Origin: Akanthomyces muscarius
Taxonomy: Eukaryota; Ascomycota; Sordariomycetes; Hypocreales; Cordycipitaceae
Assembly: GCF_028009165.1 (NCBI RefSeq)
Contig: NC_079243.1
Location: forward strand, 992,001-1,056,000
Reading direction: 5' to 3'
DNA length: 64,000 nucleotides
The translations under genes were made by a program, and so were the position numbers. The notes beneath the pieces are model-generated. The model was not told where the DNA came from. It did not search any database and saw nothing but the letters and a program-made list of their open reading frames with translations. Each line of letters opens with the position of its first letter. The stretch's first letter is position 1. Shown here one piece after another: positions 47,499-57,709 of the stretch.

Positions 47499-48253
47499 AT
47501 ATGGTTGATAAATGAGTCGCCTAGATAAGCGAGTCGCCCGTTTTGCCCCACTTATTTACTAAAGTTAAAATAACTCTATAAGAGTAAAGCTAAAATAGCT
47601 AGGCTTTTAGATATAGTATATTAAGTTATTAAACTATTTATAGTAAAGTATTAATAATTATAGATAAATAGTAACTATATATTATATTAAATAATATATA
47701 TTAGATTTAATTCTTTTCTAAATTCTTTTTAAATTTAATAACTTTATAGTCTTTATATATATAACTATAAAACTTAATAGAGAGCTTTAATAAGTGTATA
47801 TATAACTAGTAAGACTTAATAAATAAATATAATTAATCCTTCTAATAAGTTATATTAAAAATAAGGAATCTTCTATATTGTTTTTATATTTCTTATTTAA
47901 CTTATTAAAAAGATTAACCATATTTTTTCTTAAGCCTTTATATCTATTCTTATTATTATAGTATATTATATATTTAAAAGATATTCTATTTTTAAAGAGA
48001 CTAAGATAGAATTAATTTTAAAAAGAGTTTAAAAAAGAATTAAATCTAATTACTATTAAATTAGTTATTTAAATTTAAATAATTAATATATAGTATTATT
48101 CTTAAATATATAGGGAATTTAATAGTTTTATATCTAATATTAAAAGAGACTAGCTATTCTAGCCCCACTATAATAGAGTTATTCTAAATTTAGGAAATAA
48201 GTGGGGAAAACCGGGCGACTCACTTATCTAAGCGACTTACTTATTAACTATAT
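47499..48253. mobile_element. 755-bp MITE-like element, copy 1
   Basis: The left end reads ATATGGTTGATAAATGAG and the right end is its near-perfect reverse complement (...TTATTAACTATAT). The terminal inverted repeat runs for more than 50 bp, including the motif gttttgccccactta and its complement taagtggggaaaacc. TA dinucleotides flank both ends (47497-47498 and 48254-48255), as expected of a Tc1/mariner/pogo-type target. There is no transposase frame, so it is non-autonomous. Differences from copy 2 fit RIP transitions. Confidence 0.8.
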
Positions 48254-48455
48254 TATAATATAAGGTAATAAGTAATAATCTATAATATACCTATAAAGTT
48301 ACTACTAGACTATATACCTACTTACCTTTTAGTACCTACTCTAAATATAAGTAATATATAAGTCTAAAAATATATAAAAGAAATACTTATTATATATAAA
48401 AACACTATAAAATATATATAAGAAGCTAATAAGTAGTATATAAGATACTATAATT

Positions 48456-48981
48456 ATAAGGAACCGGGGCGCTAGGTAAACCACTCGGCCACAGAGATCA
48501 AAAAGATCAAGTAATACTAGACCGTAGCTAAGTATCCCTAGTATCCACTATATAGCTTTAAGGTCCCTAACAGGCTGCCCTTCCTTCCACATAGCTGTCC
48601 CTAGCTACTATAGGTCTTACCTACCTGTTAGACCACCTAGAAGTATATAGTATTAGGACCCCTAGGCTCCCTATGGCCGCCTTTATAGCTCACCTATCAG
48701 CGCGACGAAGATTAGCTAGTTAAACGCTAGTACCGATAACCCCGTACCGTAATACCCCAGCTAACCTAGCAACTATATCCACAGCTAGGATTCGAACCAG
48801 CGACCTCTTCTAGGCGCCTTTAGCTCACAATCCTTAATATAGTGCACTATAACGGTCTAGTATCCTATAAGGAACCGGGGCGCTAGGTAAACCACTTGGC
48901 CATAGAGATCAAAAAGATCAAGCAATACTAGACTGTAGCTAAGTATCCCTAGTATCTACTATATAGCTTCGAGGTCCCTAA
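48456..48981 (-). mobile_element. SINE-like composite with tRNA-derived promoter boxes
   Basis: Two 115-bp direct copies (48456-48570 and 48867-48981) flank a unique 296-bp interior. The copies differ at about seven positions, all transitions. Read on the minus strand, each copy contains a Leu/Ser-tRNA-like A box (tggccgagtggttta). On the same strand the interior carries a tRNA-like segment at about 48781-48860 that ends in a perfect B box (ggttcgaatcc). This suggests a tRNA-derived SINE or a tandem of two. I cannot fix the exact ends or target duplication. Confidence 0.55.
48781..48860 (-). ncRNA. tRNA-like sequence (SINE head)
   Basis: On the minus strand a segment of about 79 nt has an A-box-like region, a central arm and a canonical B box ggttcgaatcc at about 48784-48794. 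The acceptor stem does not pair cleanly and the A box is mutated, so it is best read as a decayed tRNA-derived promoter of a SINE rather than a working tRNA gene. Confidence 0.45.
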
Positions 48982-49420
48982 TAATAATATAAAAGAAAAG
49001 CTTAAAGAATATAAAGTAAGGGACTAGGTATTATTATTAATTAAAAATCTAAAGTTAATATAATTTACCTATAAATATAAAAAGAAAATATAATATAATT
49101 TATAAATAAGTAGGCTATCTAAGTAAGTAAGTTACTTTATATTATTTTTTAATTAACTATATTTAAACTCTATTAACTTAATAAGATAAAATAGTTTTAA
49201 CTCTAAATAAAAAAGATATTATTAATACCTTTAAGGCTTTAAAAAAAGACCTTATATTATTACTTTAAAGTATAACTTATATCTATAATATACTATAAAT
49301 AATACTAATATATTCTTAATAAGAATAACTAAACTAAGTTAATATAATAATATACTCTTAAAAATTAATAAATAAATAAAAAGATCTCTTTATTTAATAT
49401 ATTCTTAATCTAGATATATA

Positions 49421-49903
49421 TATAACAAACTATTATAGCGGCACTACTCTACACTATATATACTACTATTATACCTACATTAATTGCTAGAATTACTTTT
49501 AATACCCTGATCTTTTGCCCCGCAGCCTGACAGTATAAGCGTTCGTCACATTTTAAAAGCATATAGCTAGTAGCCCGAGTTCAACTCCTGCTGTTAACAG
49601 GAGGCTTACTATATGTGTAGAAGCTATACGTGTTCTAGTACAGGGGGCCTACATACTGATAGCTTTCCTAGGGATCAAACTGATAGCTAAAATCCCTAGA
49701 ACTAGGAGTCGTGCCCTAGGGGAGCCTCTCGCCTATATCTAGCTAGGACAGCTAGCTAGGGGGAGGAGTATAGTGTAACAAACCGTTATAGCGGCACTAC
49801 TCTACGCTATATATACTACTATTACGCCTACGTTAATTACTAGAATTACTTTCAATACCCTAATCTTTTACCCCACAGCCTAACAGCATAGGTGTTCGTT
49901 ATA
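49421..49903. mobile_element. TRIM-like element with 130-bp LTRs
   Basis: Two direct repeats of exactly 130 bp (49421-49550 and 49774-49903) flank 223 bp. The right copy opens tgtaaca and the left copy closes gttcgtcaca, matching the TG...CA ends of LTRs with a short inverted repeat. The other two ends carry the transition-mutated form. About 18 differences separate the LTRs and all are transitions. A purine-rich tract (gctagggggaggag) ends just before the right LTR, as a polypurine tract should. A 5-bp direct repeat atata flanks the whole unit, which is weak evidence in such AT-rich DNA. The interior is far too short for gag or pol. Confidence 0.7.
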
Positions 49904-50317
49904 ATATAATCTTAGCTACCTTATTTATATAATATAGAAGCTATAACTAACTACTTATTAGAGTTTAAATATAATATTCTAATTAGGAGGTATTAATCTA
50001 TAAACTTTATTAGGTAATACTTAGAACTTATTATATACTTATTATATTAAATTAACTATTAAAGAGTCTAATATAAAAATCTAAAATAATATTAAGACTA
50101 GTTTTAACTTATAAAAAATATTATTATAAAATATAGTATATAAAGGGGGGAGATTTATAACTTTAATAAGATAGGCTTTATAATAAACTAAATATTATCT
50201 AAAATAGTTATTATAAATATAGAAAGGTATTAAAAAGGTTAAAAAATATAATAAGGAAATTATATTTAGGTAATAATAATAGAGTATATTAGTATAACTA
50301 GTATTATTATTCCTCTA

Positions 50318-51072
50318 ACATGGTTGATAAGCGAGCGGCGCAGATAAGCGAGCGGCGCGTTTTACCCCACTTATTCTCTATTTCTAGAATAACTAGATAA
50401 TTATAAAAGTTAATTAGTTATATTTATAAATAGAGCTTATAAAGCTATTAAATTACTTATATATAGAGATAAAGTATTTAATATAATTATCTAAATTTAT
50501 AATAACTAATTTAATAGTTAGTAGATTTAATTCTTTTTTAAATTCTTTTAAGAATTAATATTTCTTTTAGTTGATTAGTTAAGACACTAAATTATAGTAT
50601 ATAGTATATTTATAGTACCTAGTTAACTATAAAACTTCTAAAATAAATATAGTTAATCTTTTTAATAAGTTAAATAAAAACAGCTAAAACTTAGCTTTAA
50701 ATTTTAAATTTCTTTAATAACTTATTAAAACTTTTAATTATATTTTATTTTTAATTATATATAAGTAAGAACTTATTAATAAAAGCCTATTATAATAAAT
50801 TTAAAGTTTTAGTTATTTTAAATTAGAGAATATAATTTTTAGAAAGAATTATAAAAAGAATTAAACTTAGTTATTATTAACTATTATATAAGTAGAACTT
50901 ATTTTATTTATAATTAATACTATTTTTCTAGAAAGAGTTTAATACCTTATTATACTTTAGTAAAAAGATAAGCTATTTTAACCTTATCTTTATAGAGTTA
51001 TTTTACTTTTAGAGAATAAGTGGGGCAAAACACGCCGCTCGCTTATCTACGCCGCTCGCTTATTAACCACGT
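50318..51072. mobile_element. 755-bp MITE-like element, copy 2
   Basis: The ends read ACATGGTTGATAAGCGAG and the reverse complement of ACGTGGTTAATAAGCGAG. They are flanked by TA on both sides (50316-50317 and 51073-51074), and the length is exactly that of copy 1. The terminal repeat contains two gcgagcggcg direct motifs separated by agataa. This copy is less affected by RIP at its ends than copy 1. The interior has no reading frame. Confidence 0.8.
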
Positions 51073-52080
51073 TATACTTATTTATTTATTATATATATTC
51101 TAACTATTAGGTATTACCTATTTTTAGTTATTAAAATATATATATAGTAATATAATTAATAATCTAATATATATTAAAATTATTTATATTACTAAAAAAG
51201 AATTTTTCTATATAGTTTATTTAATATATAAAACTTTTATAACTAAGTTAGATATTCTTAGTAATTTTTAAGATATTAATATTTATCTTTTTAATTTAGA
51301 ATATATTATTTTATAGCTTAATATAAAATTATAAACTTTATTATCTCCTAATACTATTAATAGTTAAAAACTTCCCTAACTTCTAAAAACCCCTAATAAC
51401 CTAATAAAGACTTTATTTTAAATAGAATATATTAAAAAAAGGATAAAAATCTATTAGAGTAGCTTTTTAAGTGAAATTATTATAAATATCTTTTAGTTAT
51501 TAAAATATATAATAAAAGTAATATAATAAATAATATTAATATAAGAATAAATTAATAAGCTAAAAGTAGTAAATCTATAACTTTCTTAGTACTAATATAT
51601 AAAAAAAAAACACTTATAGACTAGAAGATCTCTTACTTTAAAGGCTAGTTAAAATTTAGTTACTTAATTATAAGGGAAGGGTAAAAGAAGATATAATAAG
51701 TCTAAAAGTCTAAGTCTATTAATATAATCTAAATTATACTATTAGTATTATAATAATTATAATAAAATTAGCTATAATTCTAGAATATATAAAAAGATAA
51801 TAAAAATCACTTCTTTAAATAATTATAATTAATTTTTATTAACTAGATTTTATTTTAGTTTATTAAAGTATATTTTTTATTATAAGGTCCTAAAAGGTAG
51901 CCTACTTACTTAAATAGCCTACTACTTATAAACTATATTATTATTAATACTAAGAGTTACTCTATAAAATATTAATTCTAGTAGCACTAAAACTATATAA
52001 TTATAATTCTATATTTAAGTTTTTAATTAATTTAGACTACTATTACACATATTATAATATACTGTAAATTATGTGCTATT

Positions 52081-52559
52081 AGGAGTGACCTATTAAAAAC
52101 GCGGACCGAGCGGAACTTTTGCTGACCGACTGTAATGGTTCCGAGCCTGACAGGTGAATTAATAACTTTGAGCGAAATCCCCGCATCATTGGTGCAGCAG
52201 GCCAACTCCATGGTTTTCTCTGCGCTATACGAGGCTGGCCCCTTACAGGAGGTGTCATCTTCCGATGGTATACTCTTACGTATAAGCTACTACAGAATAG
52301 TTTACATCCAATACTTTGAGCATATCTAGAAAGACCTCACATATATGTGCAATTGAGGCTTTTAGGTGGCAAAGTCACAAAGAATTTTGTTGGACAATTG
52401 TTTTCGTCCCCAATTGTTTTTTATATTTTCCATCCATTAATCTGCCTTGCCTCCTACTCCATAATTCTGCCAATGATGGCCAAACGCATTTCTATAAATC
52501 AAGGATCAGGTGTAAGCCTTGATGTATAGAGGCCGTACCTCGTCTAGATATGTGTGTGT
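52081..52559. other. Region between RIP island and small secreted gene
   Basis: Normal composition returns at about 52085. A 64-codon frame at 52135-52329 starts with ATG, but I recognise no family and it lacks supporting features, so it is not called. The rest should be the 3' region of the gene at 52560-52916 (-). Confidence 0.4.
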
Positions 52560-52916
52560 CTACTCGTCGTTGGCGTGTTTGCTTATGGCAGACTTGCACC
52601 TTTGGACGGAATCAGCGGCATCGCCCCTATTCTTGTAGTTTCTGGTAGCCTTGGCCTCGTAGAAGTGCTTCTGCTCAGAGATAGTGAACTCGCCACCGGT
52701 CCACGAATTCAGGTTCTTGACGATGAGATGGAGCGTCTTCTCGCTCTTGAGCTTGCGCGGAAACAAGGCAGTGTTGCGCTGCAGCTCGGTTGTGTTGCTG
52801 CCCGCCTTCTTGTACTCGTAGTAGTTGACAATGTTGAACTTTCCATTGAATGTGGCAAAGGCGCAGGCAGAAAGCAAAGCGAAGATGAAGAAAATGGCGC
52901 TCTTGAATGCGTGCAT
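52560..52916 (-). CDS. Small secreted protein (effector-like)
   Basis: 118 residues from the ATG at 52916. The frame is open for 15 more codons upstream, but this start places the signal peptide MHAFKSAIFFIFALLSACAF at the N-terminus. The mature protein is small, Lys/Asn-rich and predicted to be beta-rich (FNIVNYYEYKK, LHLIVKNLNSWTGGEF), with a single cysteine. No family recognised. Small size, secretion and a position next to a RIP island are typical of fungal effector candidates, but that is inference. Confidence 0.6.
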   Translation of the reverse strand: MHAFKSAIFFIFALLSACAFATFNGKFNIVNYYEYKKAGSNTTELQRNTALFPRKLKSEKTLHLIVKNLNSWTGGEFTISEQKHFYEAKATRNYKNRGDAADSVQRCKSAISKHANDE

Positions 52917-53524
52917 TGTGATTAACTCTAGTACCCGCGTTAGAAAACAGTGATCGTTCATTTATCGTCCGTCTTTCCTGGCATGACCTGCTTGTAATAG
53001 TATAGCTTATTTGATCGTAATAGTCAAGGGTTTGAGTTGGGGTTGTGGTCTCATGCTGCCTCTGCCAGGAGAGCGCCTTGCTGGTTTTTATACTGGAGAC
53101 TTGGGATTTTTGCACCCTGCGTCTTTCCTACCGCCAAAACCATCTTTCTAAGGCACAATTGTGTCGGGAATGAGCAGGGTAGTGACGACTCGCGTAAGTC
53201 GCCTCGTTATCCAGAGCCTTGTTCGTAACTACGGTGTGGTCTATTATGGGACACCATAACGCTCACCGCGTCGGCGATTACCAAATTAGTTTCGGTTCTC
53301 ATGCGGAGCAGTAATGCTCACTGCATCAATACCATTGTCGCCGAGGGAGCCGGTTGGCAATCAAGTTAGGCTCGGCGAGCCTTGTCCGAGTACCACAGCC
53401 TGTTGTCGCAAGCCAAAAAGCGGAGGTCTCCCACAACAGAGAGCCTGCAGTGAACAAGGCACGCGCATGGCTTCACCCAATGCACTAGGGTTTATCATAG
53501 AGGAAAATATACAAAAAACTTTTC
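52917..53524. other. Intergenic region, start of duplicated segment
   Basis: No coding sequence was supported. From about 53040 this DNA is similar to 55040 onward (shared tttatactggagac/tttatacttgagac and gctcactgc(a/g)tcaatac strings) and forms the downstream side of the first duplicated unit. Confidence 0.5.
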
Positions 53525-54760
53525 TTATTGTTGCACTCGATTTATAGTGACAGGGCGGATCTCTAGAGTAGGCAAACTTTGGAATGATTGCTGCTCCTCT
53601 AGGTTAGCACGAGCAAGCTGCTCTATCTTTCTATGTAAATCCTCTCCGACAATATTACCAGTTCCCTGCTGAACTTCAAAGTCTTGAGTCTTTCTATACC
53701 AGACAATTGCCCTTCCGTCAGTCCCCTCTAGCTCCCAGCGACATGATCCTTGCTGGGGGTCTGGCTGTGCGCCGACCACGACGAAGATGACTGTCACATC
53801 CCACCACGAGTTCAAGCCAGGCAGCCACCTAATAACGTCGTCCTTCATATAAAGCGTTTCGGAAATGGCGATCCTACTGATCTCTCCATTGACGTCGACA
53901 CTTTGATTCACAAGATCGGGCTCGCCTATTCGGTCACTGGGCTCCTCATAAAAGTCGTCCCATTTGTTGTCAGGGACGTACAGCGTATCGGATGCACAGT
54001 CGAACGGACGTTTGAAGAGGCATCGCCTAGGCTGCGACTGCTTAATCGTGATACCCTGTTACTGTGTGTTAGCGATGCATCAGTTCTCGAGTTTGATCGG
54101 AAACGCATACCTGCTCGTCAAGCCAGCACAACGCGATACCGCGTGCCTCCTGATTGACGAAAGCAAGCGGCACATGGAATTCTTTATCACCACCTAACAA
54201 ATCCGTTCGAAAATCCAAGGCCATTTCGCCAACACCCTTGATAAATTGAGGATCAGACTCTTTCAATCTGCGGGAGCGCCAATAGCGCTTCTCCCTGTAG
54301 AAGTAGAGGGACGGCCCAACGTCGGTGGGCAGCGCCTCTCGCCAAACCTTGTTGCGCAATTCTGGGGGGAGGTCCGGGAAGCTGGGGAACGAGGTCGTCA
54401 TCGTGTAAAGCGAAAGACACTGTCAAGTCCAGACAGATCAAACTGCAGCAAAGCAGTTGGATTGGTGAAAGGCAATGATAAATGCTCCTTTGTGCCTGGG
54501 TTGGGTGTTGTCGAGCGTCCGAGGGGCGTGCGGTACATGAAGTTAGTTTTCGGGACGGCGTTCGAAGTGTGATGGTCTCATTAACGATGTCACTGGTCTG
54601 ACTCAATGCTTCGCGCACTAACAACCCATGACTCCCAAGATGCGAGGATGAAAGGTTCGTTGGGCTTGTTTTACTTTGCGTCAACTCTGTCTTCAAATCA
54701 CGTAATAGTAATATGGGACACGTCATCCAGTTTAAGTGGCTCGCCCTGCCAGCCTTGCCT
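53040..54760. repeat. Tandem segmental duplication, unit 1
   Basis: This unit contains the intact 2EXR gene. The matching unit 2 lies at about 55040-56730. Matches are seen in the 3' flank (about 53080-53430 vs 55110-55560), in the gene itself and in the 5' flank (tgggacacgtcat at 54713 and 56676). The level of divergence suggests an old duplication. Confidence 0.6.
53525..54401 (-). CDS. 2EXR-domain protein, intact tandem copy
   Basis: Two exons, 54111-54401 and 53525-54055, give 273 residues. The intron (54056-54110) starts gtatgc and uses the second of two neighbouring cag acceptors; the first (cacag) would put a stop (TAA) straight into the frame. The N-terminus FPDLPPELRNKVWREALP is the 2EXR signature. 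Other features are the helix VNQEARGIALCWL, then RCLFKRPFDCASDTLYVP and a conserved WDDFYEEP. No signal peptide. It differs from the 2EXR gene at 40728, but the family is the same. Function unknown. Confidence 0.75.
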
Positions 54761-55732
54761 GATACTGCTAGGAGGTAGCCGGGGACTGTGTGACAATTAT
54801 AAAACGGAGCAATTTATGCGGGCGCCTCCGAGGCTGCGAGCCCTCCATCTTGAGCGAAGATGTGCCGTGATAACCAGACACACACGCACACTTGCCATGG
54901 AGACACAACGGTTGATTTACATTTGCCTAAATACACTGTCTACTATTCGAACTACGAGCAGTTAGAAGTCTTTTTTCTTTTTCTTTTTCTTTTTGGTTAG
55001 AATACACGGGTTTAACCTCTTGCATTCTGAAGATAGTTGTGTATTTGTGTGGGTATTGTGGTCTTCGCATCGTTGCAGTCGAGCGCCGCGGCAGCCTTTA
55101 TACTTGAGACTAAGAATAGTCGAATCCTGCGTTCTGGACCAGCACCATTTCTTACAATGCATGACTGCGTCGAGGAGGAGCGGTGGAGTGGTAGCTTGCA
55201 CACAATATCACGTCGCATATCGCTTTCTTCTCAGAACTGCGACATGCGTTCTGGCGAGACATCGTAGCGTTCGTAGCGTTCGTAGCGCTCGTAGCGTTCG
55301 TCACGTTCGTAGCGTTCGTCGCGTTCGTAGCGTCCGAAGCGTTCGTCGCGTTCGCTGACGAGATGCGGAGCTAAACTCTGGATCTCGGGCTTTTACGTTC
55401 AATTAATTAGTATTGGAACCCATGCAATGCAGCAGTGCTCACTGCGTCAATACATCTTTCGGGGAAGACTCGGGTGGCAATCCCGAGGGCGAGCCTTGTC
55501 TCGAGAACGCAGCCTTACTTCGCAAGCTAAGGGCCAATGTCTCGAAACCGGACAACGGGCTATGCATAGCCTGCCCGCGATCCCCAATTTCCTTCTGAGA
55601 GATTGAAGATACGGTAGATGACGATTAAAGATGTCTAGTATTACTTTCAAGCTATAGTAACAGGCCTGACTTCCAGGCTGTCAACGCTGTAGCTTGGCAG
55701 CCGGTCGGGTAGGGCAGCACGAGCTGCCCGCC
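54402..55732. other. Intergenic region between 2EXR copy and its decayed duplicate
   Basis: No gene was supported. It contains the end of unit 1, the start of unit 2 (about 55040) and a 9-bp minisatellite at 55264-55353. A pyrimidine-rich ctttttctttttc tract lies at about 54969-54993. Confidence 0.5.
55264..55353. repeat. 9-bp minisatellite (gtagcgttc)n
   Basis: Ten tandem copies of a 9-bp unit close to gtagcgttc, with variants gtagcgctc, gtcacgttc, gtcgcgttc, gtagcgtcc and gaagcgttc. It lies in duplicated unit 2 and has no counterpart I can see in unit 1, so it expanded after the duplication. Confidence 0.9.
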
Positions 55733-56506
55733 CTATCTTGCAATATAGAATTCCGTCGCTAGTAGTACCGGTTTCCCCTGAGATACAAATTTATATTGTG
55801 CCTTGCCCCAGACAAATGCTGCTCCGTGGCTGCTCTCCAATCTCCAGCGCCATGACTCTTGTTGGACATCTACTTGCGCACCGAGCACGACAAAGATGAC
55901 GCCCAAACCCAATCGTATCTTCTTCATACTTGCTAGCCACTTGATAGCCTCACTCTGTATAAAACCCGCCTCAGAAACGGCCATTCTAGTAACGTCTGTG
56001 GTAATTTCGACTTCCTGGCTTGGAAAACGAGGTTCGCCCAATCATTCAAGGGGCTCGTCACAGAAACTTTTCCATTTATCGTTGGTACTGTACAATGCAC
56101 TAATTTGCAGTTGCACGGACGGGTAAGTGAGCATTCCCCATCTTGTGTATTTCTGCTCTTGCCTCCATATGAATGTGCGTTCAACGATAAGGAAAGTCTC
56201 TGGTTGAATGAATGAAGCATGTCCGCTCGCTAAGCCAAGATAAGGCAATACTGCGTATCGTAACTCACGTGAATAAGTGGTAGTTGGAATTAATTATCAC
56301 CACCTTGCAAATCTGTTCGCAAATCCTTGGCAACTTCGCCAATGTCCTCGAGATACGCAAGTCGGACTTTTGTAATTTGTGCGCGCACTAAAAACCCTTA
56401 TTTCTATAGAGGCAGAGGAACGGCCCAACGTCATTGAGTAATGCATCCCGTCAAACTTTGTTGGGCAATTTTGCGGGCTGGGAAGTGAGGTAAACGCGGT
56501 TGTCAT
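55733..56506 (-). pseudogene. Decayed 2EXR gene (duplicate of 53525-54401)
   Basis: The start ATG at 56506 (MTTAFTSLPS) matches the intact copy's MTTSFPSFPD, but frame is lost within about 30 codons. Later pieces appear in other frames: 56042-56248 region and 55733-56041, whose GEPRFP...EVEITTDVTRMAVSEAGF, VIFVVLGAQVDVQQESWRW and GAAFVWGKAQYKF align with GEPDLV...ISRIAISETL, VIFVVVGAQPDPQQGSCRW and RAIVWYRKTQDF of the intact gene. The damage is mostly small indels rather than RIP-type stops. Confidence 0.7.
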
Positions 56507-56772
56507 TCAGCCCGCAGCGTACATGTAAGACAGTGTAACCGCATCTAAAAATTGGTGGTGCACTTATATGACAAGTAGTGAAACAATAAACTACTTGTCT
56601 GAGTAAGATTCTACAGAAAGCGGTCCAAGGCAATGTCTTCTAGGCCTCTGTCCGGGAACCAGATGATAGCAAAGTGGGACACGTCATGCCCGTTAGTCTC
56701 CTGAGCCTCTCCTCGCCCGCCTCGTCACAATAGAAGTCATGTGCATGATAGAAGCGCAATTCATCCTTAGAT

Positions 56773-57709
56773 TCAAGTATTTACATCAACTCCATGCTCG
56801 AGTAAGATCTCGACTATTTGCGTCAGCCCATGGTCAACTGCTATGTGTAGTGGGACAATCTCGCTGTTATCGCGGGTGTTTGGCTCTGCACCCTGCTCTA
56901 GTAAGAGTGCCGTGGCCTCCAGGTGACCATGGCTAACCGCAGAGAAAAGCGGTGTTCGTCCCAAAACGTCTACAGCGTTTGGATCGCATGGTTGCTGCAA
57001 GAGTAAAGCGAGAGTGCCAATGTGATTATTCTCTGCTGCATAACATAGTAAGACGCGGCCGTTGCGATCTCGTTGAGACAGGTCTACGCCCTTGCTGATG
57101 AGTAGTTGCACCATGGGCGCGTTTCCTTGCTTCACGGCTCGAAAGATTGATGTTAACTTCTCAGGCCTTGCACTGTTCAGTGAGTCCAGACCTTTGGGAG
57201 ACTGTAAGTCTGCGATACCCACATAGTCAATGTAGTGGTCATCGTGCATTTGTCTGGCGAGCTGCGCCTGGCGGCCGGACTCGGTTTCTGGCTCTGTCAT
57301 TTCGCTTAACGCAATCAGATGCATAGCTGTCGCGGAATGGTAGCCGGTGCTATTTGTTGTGGCTGCCATCTCTGCAAATGACAGCTCTAGCTCAAGCATT
57401 TTCGCTTTCTGATTGAGTCCTAGACAGTCGTTAGCAAACGAAAAGCCGGAATTGTTTATTGATGACCGCACGGTATTTTCTCTGGGCCATTCGATTATTT
57501 TCTCTTTTTCTAATCTTTCTCTGCTCTTCGAATGATATCGATTCGGCGGTGACTGCTAGTAGCGGCGTTGTTGTGTCTGTCGAACTAGGCGTACCTAAGC
57601 ACACAAGACTGGAGTTTGTGGAAGTAGGGCTGGTCGAGCCACCATTGAGATCCGCCAGAGTGTTGAGATCTGGAGTAGGGACACGGGTCGCGCCATGTTC
57701 AGGGTCCAT
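56773..57709 (-). CDS. bANK-type regulator: basic region plus ankyrin repeats (ToxE-like)
   Basis: Two exons, 57472-57709 and 56773-57419, give 294 residues. The intron (57420-57471, gtgcgg...GCTAAC...ctag) turns AAA TAC C|GA CTC into KYRLNQKAKMLELEL, the classic continuation of a bZIP basic region. The basic region RKIRKRENNRMAQRKYR lies at residues 64-80. No long leucine heptad follows. Instead, the last 130 residues form four ankyrin repeats (LLISKGVDLSQRDRNGRVLL, LLEQGAEPNTRDNS, LLEHGVDVNT). Basic region plus ankyrins without a zipper is the bANK family, whose founder ToxE controls the HC-toxin genes of Cochliobolus carbonum. The protein ends just after a repeat, so it is somewhat short. 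It should bind DNA in the nucleus; targets are unknown and no biosynthetic cluster is visible here. Confidence 0.8.

Larger units (their letters stand above)
46335..52080. repeat. AT-rich RIP island with nested small transposable elements
   Basis: From about 46335 to 52080 the sequence is dominated by A/T and TpA steps with almost no open frames. Within it lie better preserved elements listed separately: two TA-flanked 755-bp elements, an LTR pair and a tRNA-like composite repeat. A degenerate open frame on the minus strand (46936-47265) is unlikely to be a gene. Repeat copies differ almost wholly by transitions, which indicates RIP. Confidence 0.8.
55040..56730. repeat. Tandem segmental duplication, unit 2
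   Basis: Diverged duplicate of about 53040-54760. It includes the minisatellite, the gctcactgcgtcaatac flank and the decayed 2EXR gene. Small insertions and deletions break the gene's frame. Confidence 0.6.

Noticed and set aside
48781..48860. A functional tRNA gene
   Set aside because: The B box is perfect, but the acceptor stem does not pair and the A box is damaged; it is better read as a SINE head.
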